Shown: positions 35,099 through 43,264 of the stretch, piece by piece | Numbering within the stretch: position 1 is the first letter of the stretch | How the letters are laid out: every line of letters starts with the position of its first letter | NCBI RefSeq assembly: GCF_002699205.1 | Contig: NZ_PABT01000013.1 | Coordinates: 1 to 64,000, forward strand | Length of the DNA stretch: 64,000 bases | Direction of reading: 5' to 3' | Source: Allomuricauda sp. | GTDB lineage: Bacteria > Bacteroidota > Bacteroidia > Flavobacteriales > Flavobacteriaceae | The notes under the pieces: generated by a model | The model's input: the letters and a program-made list of their open reading frames with translations, nothing else | Told to the model about the DNA's origin: nothing | Database searches by the model: none | Position numbers and translations under genes: made by a program

Positions 35099-35662
35099 AT
35101 GCCTAGAGTAAAAGAATATAATGAAGCCGAAGTATTAGAAAGTGCTATGCATGTATTCTGGAAGAATGGATACAAAAATACTTCTTTACGTATGTTATCG
35201 AAAGAAATGGGTATTAACCAATTTTCTATCAACGCTAGCTTTGGCAATAAACAAAATTTGTTTTTAGAAAGTTTAAAATTATACAGAAACAAACTACATA
35301 ATTTATTAAAATCCTTTGAGGATAAACCAAGTGGGATTGAAAATATCAAAAGCTTTTTTTACGGATTTGTTGCATTTTCAAATCAAGATGAAAACAAAAA
35401 AGGTTGCCTAATTGTCAATACAATTTCTGAATTTGGTTTAGACTTAGATCAACAAACAGGCAGGCTCATTTCGAGTTATGGCGATAGGTTAAAAGCTTTT
35501 TTTAAAAAGAACCTTGAGGCAGATACAACTAAAGACAATTCAACCATAAAAAGAGAGGTTAATTATCTTTATTTGGCAATTGGTGGATTAGCCATGGCAA
35601 CCAAAGTTTATGATGAGGATACGATAAAGGATTATATAGAAACAATATTTAAAAACGTATAG
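35099..35662 (+). CDS. TetR-family repressor
   Basis: 187 residues. The N-terminal TetR helix-turn-helix is clear (AEVLESAMHVFWKNGYKNTSLRMLSKEMGI, with FGNKQNLF following). The C-terminal helical domain (FSNQDENKKGCLIVNTISEFG) is of the type that binds small organic ligands. Dyads of identical half-sites lie in front of this gene and in front of the next one, so it very likely represses itself and the whole AT-rich operon. Confidence 0.9.
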   Translation: MPRVKEYNEAEVLESAMHVFWKNGYKNTSLRMLSKEMGINQFSINASFGNKQNLFLESLKLYRNKLHNLLKSFEDKPSGIENIKSFFYGFVAFSNQDENKKGCLIVNTISEFGLDLDQQTGRLISSYGDRLKAFFKKNLEADTTKDNSTIKREVNYLYLAIGGLAMATKVYDEDTIKDYIETIFKNV

Positions 35663-35681
35663 CTTTTTTTTTGACTAATAA

Positions 35682-35697
35682 CTAATCGTTTGATTAG
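35682..35697. promoter_or_regulatory. TetR operator copy 2
   Basis: CTAATC-GTTT-GATTAG has the same half-sites and spacing as 35061-35076. It lies in the 47-bp gap between the tetR gene and the hydrolase gene, 13 bp before the hydrolase ATG. Confidence 0.8.
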
Positions 35698-35709
35698 AAA
35701 AAATAAACT

Positions 35710-36636
35710 ATGAATAAACAAACACCAAATAGAGAAATCCTCAACAAAGATATTTCCAATAAAAAAGAAAGACCTTTCATTGTGGATAAAAACGAATACC
35801 CGTTTAAGAGCAATTGGTTTGAAAAAGACGGAATTTCTATGCACTATATTGATGAAGGTGAAGGAATTCCAATAGTATTAACTCACGGAAATCCAGATTG
35901 GTCGTTTTTGAACAGAAATATCATCAAAGAATTATCTGGAGAAGCCAGAGTAATCGCTTACGACTTACCAGGATTTGGCTTTTCTGATACACCAAAAGAT
36001 TATGGATTCACACCACAAGAACACGTAGAATGGATACACGGTTTATTGATAGACCATTTAAAGCTAGATAAGTTTATCATCGTAGTTCAGGATTGGGGTG
36101 GACCTACAGGCTTATCAATAGCTACAGATTATCCTGATAAAATTCTTGGTGTAGTTATTAGCAATACTTGGGCGTGGAAAGCAACTGGAAAATTGGAAGG
36201 CTTTTCTATGTATCTAAGATCTCCTGAAATGCAGGCTAAAATATTAGAGGAAAACTTTTTCGTAACTGGTATTATGAGAAGTTCTATAAAACCAGAGTCT
36301 AGCAGTAATAAAGCTATAATGGATGCATATGAGCAACCATTTCCTACCAAAGAATCTAGAAAAGGAACAGCTGTTTTTCCGGCACAAATTACTTTAGCAT
36401 CCGATTGGTTGGAAGATTTGGAAAGCAAATTACAAATCCTGCAAGGTAAACCTATTGAGTTTATTTTTGGTTTAAAAGATGATGCAGTAGCTTCTCAAGA
36501 TATTCAAGATAAATGGCAAACTATTTATCCCGACGCTGAAGTACAATTATTGCCAGAAGCAGGTCATTTTACACAAGAAGATAGTCCAGAGAGTTTTGTT
36601 TTCGCTTTAAGAAGAATCCTGAAGAAACTAGAATAG
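35710..36636 (+). CDS. Haloalkane dehalogenase-like alpha/beta hydrolase
   Basis: 308 residues. The nucleophile Asp128 sits in VVQDWGGPTG, with the adjacent Trp typical of haloalkane dehalogenases. HGNPDWS (59-65) supplies the oxyanion/halide Asn. The catalytic His is His286 in PEAGHFTQED. This predicts hydrolytic removal of halide from small alkanes, but other Asp-nucleophile hydrolases are possible. The first ~40 residues are an unusual polar extension. It is the first structural gene of the TetR operon. Confidence 0.85.
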   Translation: MNKQTPNREILNKDISNKKERPFIVDKNEYPFKSNWFEKDGISMHYIDEGEGIPIVLTHGNPDWSFLNRNIIKELSGEARVIAYDLPGFGFSDTPKDYGFTPQEHVEWIHGLLIDHLKLDKFIIVVQDWGGPTGLSIATDYPDKILGVVISNTWAWKATGKLEGFSMYLRSPEMQAKILEENFFVTGIMRSSIKPESSSNKAIMDAYEQPFPTKESRKGTAVFPAQITLASDWLEDLESKLQILQGKPIEFIFGLKDDAVASQDIQDKWQTIYPDAEVQLLPEAGHFTQEDSPESFVFALRRILKKLE

Positions 36637-36641
36637 TTCAA

Positions 36642-36971
36642 ATGGCTATTTCAACAGATTATTTAGATTTTGTACTAGACCAGCTATCGAATTGGAGAAC
36701 CGTTCGTCCTAAAAAAATGTTTGGTTGCATTGGACTGTATGCCGAAGGTGTAATATTTGGTGTTATCGCAAAAGAAACCGTGTTTTTAAAAGTAGACGAC
36801 ACCAATAAAAAACACTATATAGAAGCGGGTTCGGAAAGTTTAAAGCTTTTTAAAAATAACACTACAGTGCCTTCTTATTATGAAGTTCCTATTGATATTT
36901 TGGAAAATGCAGAACAATTTACTACTTGGGCAGAACAATCTTTAACTATTCAAATGAGTAGAAGTAAATAA
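36642..36971 (+). CDS. TfoX/Sxy N-terminal-domain protein
   Basis: 109 residues matching the TfoX N-terminal domain: FVLDQLSNWRTVRPKKMFGCIGLYAEGVIFGVI, then FLKVDDTNKKHYIEAGS and a C-terminal SYYEVPIDILENAEQFTTWAEQSL. Small stand-alone members are widespread and unstudied; a competence role like Sxy is not implied. It begins 5 bp after the dehalogenase gene. Confidence 0.82.
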   Translation: MAISTDYLDFVLDQLSNWRTVRPKKMFGCIGLYAEGVIFGVIAKETVFLKVDDTNKKHYIEAGSESLKLFKNNTTVPSYYEVPIDILENAEQFTTWAEQSLTIQMSRSK

Positions 36972-36980
36972 AAAAGCAAA

Positions 36981-37379
36981 ATGAAAAGATCAACATATCT
37001 ATTCAAAAAATTAGTCTTTATAACTGGGGCTTTCAACTTTCCTATCGGAATAGGATTGATTGCACAATCACTGATAACTGTAAATCCCGAGACCTTAATT
37101 ATTCAAACCGTTTTAGGAACTTTTTTACTTTTTGCAGGTGCTTCATTAGTATGGGCATCTAGAGATATACAAACTCGTGCACCAATTATAGTATGGAATG
37201 CACTGGTAAGAGCAGTGGGATTTGGGAGTGTATTACTAACCTATTCTATCGGTGAAATTCCAACCACGTTTATACCTATTGCAGCAATGGATTTAGTGTT
37301 AGCATTTGTCTACATTATTGGAAGTGTAAAGGCTACAGAAATAGCCTTTTCAAAATTGATGATAGGAAAAACTAATTAA
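36981..37379 (+). CDS. Four-span membrane protein, unknown
   Basis: 132 residues with four hydrophobic spans (LVFITGAFNFPIGIGL, LIIQTVLGTFLLFAGASLVW, IIVWNALVRAVGFGSVLL, FIPIAAMDLVLAFVYIIG). No family is recognised with confidence; the pattern is like small DoxX- or DUF-type membrane proteins. It is within the TetR operon, 9 bp after the TfoX-like gene. Confidence 0.65.
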   Translation: MKRSTYLFKKLVFITGAFNFPIGIGLIAQSLITVNPETLIIQTVLGTFLLFAGASLVWASRDIQTRAPIIVWNALVRAVGFGSVLLTYSIGEIPTTFIPIAAMDLVLAFVYIIGSVKATEIAFSKLMIGKTN

Positions 37380-37402
37380 TAAATATTTTAAAATTAAATA
37401 CA

Positions 37403-38143
37403 ATGAAAAATAATATTGAAGGTAAAGTAGTAGTAATTACAGGCGGAAGTAGTGGATTAGGAGAAGCTACAGCGCGTTATTTAGCTGAAAAAGGAGCAAA
37501 AATAGTTTTAGGCGCTCGTAGATTGGAAAAATTAGAAAAAATTGCTACTGATATAAAGAAAAACAATGGTGCCGTTGAAATACTCAAAACAGATGTTACC
37601 AATCTAAATGATGTAAAAGCTTTAGTGAAAAAAGCCATTGACAGTTTTGGCAAAATAGATGTTTTGGTAAACAATGCTGGCATTATGCCTTTAGCTCCTA
37701 TGGCTGCCCTTAAAGTTAATGAATGGGACGCTATGATTGACGTAAATATTAAAGGTGTATTGTATGGAATTGCTGCTGCCATGCCGGAATTCCAAAAGCA
37801 AAATTCGGGACATTTTATAAATATTTCTTCTGTTGCAGGATTAAAAGTGAGTCCAGGAGGTGCGGTTTATAGTGGAACTAAATTTGCGGTACGTGCCATA
37901 AGTGAAGGTTTAAGACAAGAAGTAGGTGCAGCCATTAGGACTACCATTTTATCTCCAGGTTTAATTGAGTCTGAACTGCAATTTGGAAGCTCGGACGAAC
38001 AAACATCTCAATTTGTGCAACAAGTGTATAAAGATGCTATTCCTGCTATTTCAATTGCCAAAGCTGTAGCATATGCCATAGAGCAACCTGCTGATGTAGA
38101 CGTCAACGAAATAGTAATTCGCCCAACAATACAAGAGTTTTAA
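37403..38143 (+). CDS. Short-chain dehydrogenase/reductase
   Basis: 246 residues, classical SDR length. NAD(P) loop TGGSSGLG at 13-20 with GARR following (Arg suggests NADPH). NNAG at 90-93, the catalytic Ser near 142, Tyr156 and Lys160 (YSGTK). It probably reduces or oxidises the product of another enzyme in the operon. AT-rich like its neighbours. Confidence 0.92.
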   Translation: MKNNIEGKVVVITGGSSGLGEATARYLAEKGAKIVLGARRLEKLEKIATDIKKNNGAVEILKTDVTNLNDVKALVKKAIDSFGKIDVLVNNAGIMPLAPMAALKVNEWDAMIDVNIKGVLYGIAAAMPEFQKQNSGHFINISSVAGLKVSPGGAVYSGTKFAVRAISEGLRQEVGAAIRTTILSPGLIESELQFGSSDEQTSQFVQQVYKDAIPAISIAKAVAYAIEQPADVDVNEIVIRPTIQEF

Positions 38144-38200
38144 TTTATAAGAATAACGTTTTACAATAAAAAAACAATAATAATTAATAAGATAGAAATA

Positions 38201-38764
38201 ATGAAAACCTTTAAAATACATACGGTAGAATCTGCCCCAGAAGGTAGTAAACCAGGATTAGAAGCCTCAATAAAAGCCAACGGCTTTATTGCAAATTTGC
38301 ATGGAGTCCTGGCCGAATCACCTCAAATTTATGAAGCGTATCAAACCTTACATAAATTATTTTCTCAATCATCTTTTAATGCCGATGAATTAACTGTTGT
38401 TTGGCAAACTATAAATGTTGAGCATGAATGTCATTATTGTGTTCCTGCGCATACAGCCATTGCCAACATGATGAAGGTTGACAACGCAATAACAGAGGCT
38501 TTAAGAAATCGTACGGCTTTACCTACTGAAAAATTACAAGTTTTACATGAAACAACACTAGAAATTGTTAGAGAACGTGGACACCTATCAGAAGCACAAA
38601 AAGAAAAGTTTTTTGCTGCTGGATATGGTACTCGTGAGCTGTTAGACATTATTTTGGGGCTTTCACAAAAAGTCATTAGCAACTATACAAACCATTTGGC
38701 AAAAACGCCTGTGGACAAACCATTTGAAAAATTTGCTTGGTCAAAAGAAAATGCTTTGTCTTAA
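38201..38764 (+). CDS. Carboxymuconolactone decarboxylase-family (AhpD-like) protein
   Basis: 187 residues. The redox motif CHYCVPAH gives Cys77, Cys80 and His84, followed by LEIVRERGHLSEAQKEKFFAAGYG and the LLDIILGLSQKVISNYTNHLA helices. It predicts a peroxidase-like, thiol-dependent activity. It is the second member of this family in the window, but is much AT-richer and distant in sequence from the one at 4782. It is part of the TetR operon. Confidence 0.88.
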   Translation: MKTFKIHTVESAPEGSKPGLEASIKANGFIANLHGVLAESPQIYEAYQTLHKLFSQSSFNADELTVVWQTINVEHECHYCVPAHTAIANMMKVDNAITEALRNRTALPTEKLQVLHETTLEIVRERGHLSEAQKEKFFAAGYGTRELLDIILGLSQKVISNYTNHLAKTPVDKPFEKFAWSKENALS

Positions 38765-38790
38765 AGACTATTAAATTTTAAATCAAAAAA

Positions 38791-38810
38791 CCTCCCGTTA
38801 ATTCGGGAGG
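38791..38810 (+). terminator. Hairpin inside the TetR operon
   Basis: CCTCCCG-TTAATT-CGGGAGG, followed by CTTATTTAAAA. It may attenuate or end transcription before the broken DsbA-like gene. Confidence 0.7.
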
Positions 38811-38826
38811 CTTATTTAAAAAAATC

Positions 38827-39469
38827 ATGAAAGAAAAATTAAAATAGATATCGTTTCTGATATGGTATACCCTTGGTGTACCATTGGATACAAACATTTA
38901 GAAAAAGCCATATCAGAATTAGGAATAGCAGACCAAATTGAAATCGAATGGCAACCGTTTGAGTTAAATCCGAATATGCCTGCAGAAGGTCAAGATGTAG
39001 TTGAACATATTACTGGAAAATACGGTTCTACATTAGAACAACAAAAAGAATCGCAACAGCATATGACCGATATCGGTAAAGAAGTCGGTTTTAAATTTGA
39101 TTATTTTGATGGTATGCGTATGGTAAACACTTTTGGTGCTCATGTTTTATCAGATAAAGATTTTGGAAAGTAAACCGAATTAAACATGCGTTTAACTACT
39201 GCTTTTTTCAGTGAACGAAAAGATGTTTCTGATAGGTCAATTTTAAAACAAGTGATATTGGAAGTTGGTTTAAATGCAGATGAGATGAAGCTCTGGCCAA
39301 ATTAGATGACGAAGATACCAGATACAAAGTAAGAAGCCTACAAAACCAATGGAAAAACATGGGAGTAAATTCTGTACCTACTATTGTGTTTAATCAAAAA
39401 AGTGCCGTAACCGGGGCACGGCCTTTAGAAACTTTTAAGCAAGTGTTGTCAGAATTTGCAATAAAATAG
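38827..39469 (+). pseudogene. Broken DsbA-family (FrnE-like) oxidoreductase
   Basis: Fragments in different frames join into one FrnE-like protein: KIDIVSDMVYPWCTIGYKHLEKAI, a middle segment, a SERKDVSDRS...VGLNADE segment and a C-terminal NSVPTIVFNQKSAVTGARPLETF. Three lesions are seen: a one-base loss in the A run at 38834-38838, a TAA at 39171-39173 where Gln is expected, and a one-base loss near 39287-39290. The active site reads CTIG instead of CxxC. It has decayed in the same orientation as the operon. Confidence 0.85.
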
Positions 39470-39475
39470 CACATC

Positions 39476-39841
39476 ATGAAAAAAGATAAAATAATTTATT
39501 GGGTATCAACGGGAATAATGTTGTCATTGTTTTTATTCTCAGCTGGATTATATTTATTTAATACCGATTATGTAAGAGAAGCCTATCGCGTAATCGAATT
39601 CCCTACTTGGATAATATACCCACTGGCAACTCTTAAGATATTAGGTGTAATTGCAGTTTTGACAAAAAAATCAAGATTTTTGAAAGAAATGGCTTATGCT
39701 GGTTTCTTCTTTGATGTGCTTTTCGCCGTTCCTGCTCACATAATGGTAAATGATGGTGATGAGTATGCTGGAATTATCGGAATTATAGCAGTTACCATTT
39801 CTTGGATTTACGATAGAAAAGTCTATCCCATAAAAAGCTAA
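39476..39841 (+). CDS. DoxX-like membrane protein
   Basis: 121 residues with four hydrophobic spans (IIYWVSTGIMLSLFLFSAGLY, WIIYPLATLKILGVIAVL, MAYAGFFFDVLFAVPAHIM, IIGIIAVTISWIY), matching the DoxX_2 type. The PLATLKILGV region is characteristic. Such proteins sit in the inner membrane and are often linked to redox or sulfur stress; the role is unknown. It is the last gene of the TetR operon, 6 bp after the broken oxidoreductase. Confidence 0.8.
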   Translation: MKKDKIIYWVSTGIMLSLFLFSAGLYLFNTDYVREAYRVIEFPTWIIYPLATLKILGVIAVLTKKSRFLKEMAYAGFFFDVLFAVPAHIMVNDGDEYAGIIGIIAVTISWIYDRKVYPIKS

Positions 39842-40034
39842 TTATATTCTAGTATTATGCAAAACTAATAGTTCGAAAAAAGACCATGCACAAAGAATAA
39901 CAGGGTACAACAACGTATCCTATGAAAAATAGCAGTTGAGTGCTAAGCTTATAGTTTGATTCTTTTCTGCTATCTTGTTTTAAACTGAAAATTAGCATAT
40001 ACAAATCAGTTACCTTTCATATACTAACCAATAA

Positions 40035-40079
40035 CGCCCTCCCTATTCTTTCATCCCCAATCACCGTATCTTTGTAAAG
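40035..40079 (+). repeat. 44-bp repeat B, right copy with promoter element
   Basis: It matches 34881-34924. It contains TATCTTTG, a probable -7 element for the DCC-family gene. Confidence 0.7.
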
Positions 40080-40083
40080 CAAG

Positions 40084-40163
40084 TGTCATTTCGAAATGAG
40101 ATGCGGAGCATCGATTGAGAAATCTGGATTTTTCACGCTCCCTTCGGGAGGTTCAAAATGACA
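40084..40163. repeat. 80-bp palindromic repeat, second family
   Basis: TGTCATTTCGAA...TTCAAAATGACA with internal GAGATGCGGAGCATCGATTGAGAAATCT and CTCCCTTCGGGAG. It differs in sequence from the CGTCA...TGACG family but has a similar size and shape. It resembles dispersed repeats common between flavobacterial genes. Confidence 0.75.
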
Positions 40164-40213
40164 AATGCACCAACAATCAAGTAATTTATTTCTGTCTTTG
40201 CAGGAACAACAGT

Positions 40214-40621
40214 ATGGAAGAAGGTAAAAAAATAATTCTGTTCGATGGCGTTTGCAATCTTTGCAATAACTCGGTTCAATTTGTGATCAAGCGGGACAAA
40301 AAGGACTTGTTCCGTTATGCTGCCCTGCAAAGCGAGGCGGGACAACAAATGATAGCGCAACGCCATATAGACACCAATGGACTGGATTCCATCATCCTGA
40401 TAGAACCTGGTGTCGCTTATTACACCAAATCCGATGCTGCCCTGGAAATTGCACAGGGTCTGGGCGGATTTTGGAAACTGACAGCCGTTTTTACTTGGAT
40501 TCCAACCTCCATCCGCAACGCCATCTATGACCTTATTGCCAGAAACCGCTATAAATGGTTTGGCAAAAAGGAGTCCTGTATGGTTCCTACGCCCGAGTTA
40601 AAAGGCAAGTTTTTGGATTGA
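40214..40621 (+). CDS. DCC-family thiol-disulfide oxidoreductase-like protein (DUF393)
   Basis: 135 residues from the ATG at 40214; an in-frame ATG upstream at 40115 would read through the palindromic repeat and is unlikely. The DCC signature FDGVCNLCN is at residues 10-18, followed by DRF-like RYAALQSEAGQ and LIEPGVAYYTKSDAALEIA. The CxxC-like pair suggests thiol chemistry but the role is not established. It is convergent with the symporter gene (no gap). Confidence 0.85.
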   Translation: MEEGKKIILFDGVCNLCNNSVQFVIKRDKKDLFRYAALQSEAGQQMIAQRHIDTNGLDSIILIEPGVAYYTKSDAALEIAQGLGGFWKLTAVFTWIPTSIRNAIYDLIARNRYKWFGKKESCMVPTPELKGKFLD

Positions 40622-41947
40622 TCATTTCACTTCGTCATAATGATCGTCCCATTCCTGAGGATGGGGTTCGCCCAGTTTACCAACCGATTTGGCCACTACC
40701 ATGGAAACCATGGCATCTCCTGTAACGTTCACAATGGTGCGGCACATATCCAATGGCCTGTCCACAGCAAAAATCAACGCAAGACCAATGGCCAACTTAT
40801 CTGCAGGGAAACCGATGGATTCCAACACAATCACCAACATTACCATTCCCGCGCCCGGAACCGCTGCGGAACCAATGGAAGCCAACAAGGCAGTCAACAC
40901 TATGGTGAGCTGATCCCCGAAAGTGAGATCGAATCCAAGTGCCTGTGAAATAAATACCGCGGCAACACCTTGGTACAAACTGGTACCGTCCATATTGATG
41001 GTTGCACCAACGGGCAGCACAAAACTGGAAACTTCCTTGTCCACCCCAATGTGCTCTTCTACCCTTTCCATGGTAACGGGCAGGGTTGCGGCACTGGAAC
41101 TTGTGGAAAAGGCCAGTAACTGTGCCGGGCTTATTTCTTTTAAAAACCAGAACGGGTTCTTTTTAGTGACAAAGGCCACCACAAACCCATAAAAAACAAT
41201 CATAAGGAATAGGCCCAGAACAACCACTCCGGCATATTTCAAGAGCGCCAACAATAAATCTGGGTCGCTGGATGACACCACAACTCCGGCCAACAAGGCA
41301 AACACGGCATAAGGTGCGGACAGCATGATCAAATCCACCATTTTAAGCACCACATCATTGAGCGCATCAAAGAAATTTTTCAAAGGTTTTGCCTTTTCCT
41401 CACCGATCAGCAACATGGAAATACCAAAGAAAATGGTGAAGAAAATAACCTGGAGCATGAGTGCATTGTCCGTCATGGCCGCCATTGCATTGTCAGGAAC
41501 CATATCAACAACGAATTGGAGCGGTCCACTGTCTTTTTGACGGCTGGCCTCCTCTATTTTGGAAGTCACCCCTGCATCACTCGCATAGGTATTGGTCAGT
41601 TTGGTCACGGTTTCCTCCGAAATACCTTTTCCGGGGTTCATCACATTTACCAACAACAGGCCTATGATGATGGCCACAACCGTGGTCGAAATATAAGTTA
41701 TGATGGTACGGAGCCCAATGTTCCTAAATTTTGAAATGTCCTTGAGGTCAGAAATACCTTTGATCAAAGACGCCAAAATCAAGGGTATGGCAATAAGTTT
41801 AAGAAGTTTTACAAAAATGGTTCCTACTGGCTGGATCCAATCGTTTACAAAATCTTTTCCCCAACTAATCTGGGTCATTGCAAATCCGAAAAGAATACCA
41901 AGAAGCATTCCGATGAGGATTTGCCAGTGCAATTCCAATTTTCTCAT
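40622..41947 (-). CDS. Dicarboxylate/amino acid:cation symporter (SDF family)
   Basis: 441 residues from the ATG at 41947 (MRKLELHWQ); an in-frame start at 42097 would overlap aroC and reads as low-complexity. SDF features: ISKFRNIGLRTI, the serine-rich STSSSAATLPVTMERVEE hairpin, GATINMDGTSLYQGVAAVF and the terminal DRPLDMCRTIVNVTGDAM. It probably takes up glutamate or C4-dicarboxylates with Na+ or H+. Confidence 0.93.
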   Translation of the reverse strand: MRKLELHWQILIGMLLGILFGFAMTQISWGKDFVNDWIQPVGTIFVKLLKLIAIPLILASLIKGISDLKDISKFRNIGLRTIITYISTTVVAIIIGLLLVNVMNPGKGISEETVTKLTNTYASDAGVTSKIEEASRQKDSGPLQFVVDMVPDNAMAAMTDNALMLQVIFFTIFFGISMLLIGEEKAKPLKNFFDALNDVVLKMVDLIMLSAPYAVFALLAGVVVSSSDPDLLLALLKYAGVVVLGLFLMIVFYGFVVAFVTKKNPFWFLKEISPAQLLAFSTSSSAATLPVTMERVEEHIGVDKEVSSFVLPVGATINMDGTSLYQGVAAVFISQALGFDLTFGDQLTIVLTALLASIGSAAVPGAGMVMLVIVLESIGFPADKLAIGLALIFAVDRPLDMCRTIVNVTGDAMVSMVVAKSVGKLGEPHPQEWDDHYDEVK

Positions 41948-42005
41948 AAAGTAAAATTCAGGACGGTAATATACTTTATTGAAAGGAAACCTCCTAATGG
42001 AGCAA

Positions 42006-43070
42006 TCAAATTTTGTTGGTTCGGGCCAGCAGTGAGTAATCCGCCAAAACCAATGCAGCCATGGCCTCAACAATGGGCACCGCCCTTGGAACAACACATG
42101 GATCGTGCCTTCCCTTACCTTGGGCAGTCACTTTTTCGCCTTTTTTATTGATGGTCTCATAGGACTGTAGCACCGTAGCAACCGGTTTAAAGGCCACATT
42201 GAAATAGATGTCCATTCCATTGCTTATGCCTCCCTGCACCCCACCACTACGATTGGTTTTGGTGGTTCCATCGGTATTGAAGGCATCATTGTGCTCACTT
42301 CCCTTCATGGCCACCCCGGCAAAGCCACTTCCATATTCAAAACCTTTTACGGCATTGATGGATAACATGGCCTCTCCCAAGCGGGCATGCAGTTTATCAA
42401 AAACCGGTTCTCCAAGACCGACCGGTACATTTTGTATCACGCAGGTAATCACTCCTCCAATGGTATCCCCTTCTTTTTTGATGGATTTGATATAATCTTC
42501 CATCTGTCCGGCCATTTGGATATCGGGACAGCGAACGGCATTGGATTCTATTTTGGAAAAATCCAGTTCTTGATACGGTTTCTCCAATTTGATCTCCCCG
42601 ACTTGCGATACATAGGCATTAATTTTAATATCCTGCAAAAACTGTTTGGCAATGGCCCCAGCCACCACCCGGCTTGCGGTTTCCCTAGCCGAACTTCTTC
42701 CGCCTCCCCTATAATCTCGGAAACCGTATTTTTTATCGTACACATAGTCTGCATGCGAGGGGCGGTAGGAATCTTTGATATGTGAGTAATCCTTGGATTT
42801 TTGATTGGTATTGTGGATGGCAAAACCAATAGGTGTCCCCGTGGTCCTTCCTTCAAAAACACCGGAATATATTTCGACAGTGTCCAGCTCCTTTCGCTGG
42901 GTCACAATGGCAGATTGTCCAGGTTTTCTACGGTCCAGTTCCAATTGGATCTTATCCAAGTCCAATTCAATCCCGGCAGGACAACCATCAATGATGCCTC
43001 CCAAAGCTTTTCCGTGAGATTCACCAAAGGTGGTGAGCCTAAAAAGTTGTCCAAAAGAATTTCCTGCCAT
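42006..43070 (-). CDS. aroC: Chorismate synthase
   Basis: 354 residues, the usual length. All three signatures are visible: [18 protein letters not shown] at ~16, [19 protein letters not shown] near 120 and [14 protein letters not shown] near 285. It makes chorismate from EPSP using reduced FMN, the last common step to aromatic amino acids, folate and menaquinone. The gene lies 58 bp before the symporter. Confidence 0.97.
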   Translation of the reverse strand: MAGNSFGQLFRLTTFGESHGKALGGIIDGCPAGIELDLDKIQLELDRRKPGQSAIVTQRKELDTVEIYSGVFEGRTTGTPIGFAIHNTNQKSKDYSHIKDSYRPSHADYVYDKKYGFRDYRGGGRSSARETASRVVAGAIAKQFLQDIKINAYVSQVGEIKLEKPYQELDFSKIESNAVRCPDIQMAGQMEDYIKSIKKEGDTIGGVITCVIQNVPVGLGEPVFDKLHARLGEAMLSINAVKGFEYGSGFAGVAMKGSEHNDAFNTDGTTKTNRSGGVQGGISNGMDIYFNVAFKPVATVLQSYETINKKGEKVTAQGKGRHDPCVVPRAVPIVEAMAALVLADYSLLARTNKI

Positions 43071-43093
43071 TTGGTATAAAATTATGATGCCCC

Positions 43094-43122
43094 CAAAGGT
43101 AGACGTTACAAATCTAAATCAA
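43094..43122 (-). promoter_or_regulatory. aroC promoter, TTG-N18-TACCTTTG
   Basis: Minus strand: TTG (43122-43120), 18 bases, TACCTTTG (43101-43094), 23 bp before the aroC ATG. It matches the Bacteroidetes sigma consensus on both elements. Confidence 0.75.
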
Positions 43123-43264
43123 AAACGGTGTTTTGGCTTAATGTTATTGTAACATATTTAATTTCAAGATGATGATTATTTAACAATATACTCATGAATT
43201 AATGACCTCGATTTGATTTTTAATTTATTCCTAGCGTTTTATTTTGCATATAAACCCTACAACA

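Larger units (their letters stand above)
39842..40213. other. Intergenic region with promoter and palindromic repeat
   Basis: 372 bp without a gene. The left half is AT-rich and featureless; the right half holds repeat B (40035-40079, with -7 element TATCTTTG at 40067-40074) and a palindromic repeat (40084-40163) that lies between promoter and gene. Confidence 0.6.

Noticed and set aside
42006..42097. Upstream start of the dicarboxylate symporter inside aroC
   Set aside because: It would overlap aroC by 92 bp with a Trp/Cys/Arg-rich stretch that is not like the family; the ATG at 41947 gives the standard N-terminus.
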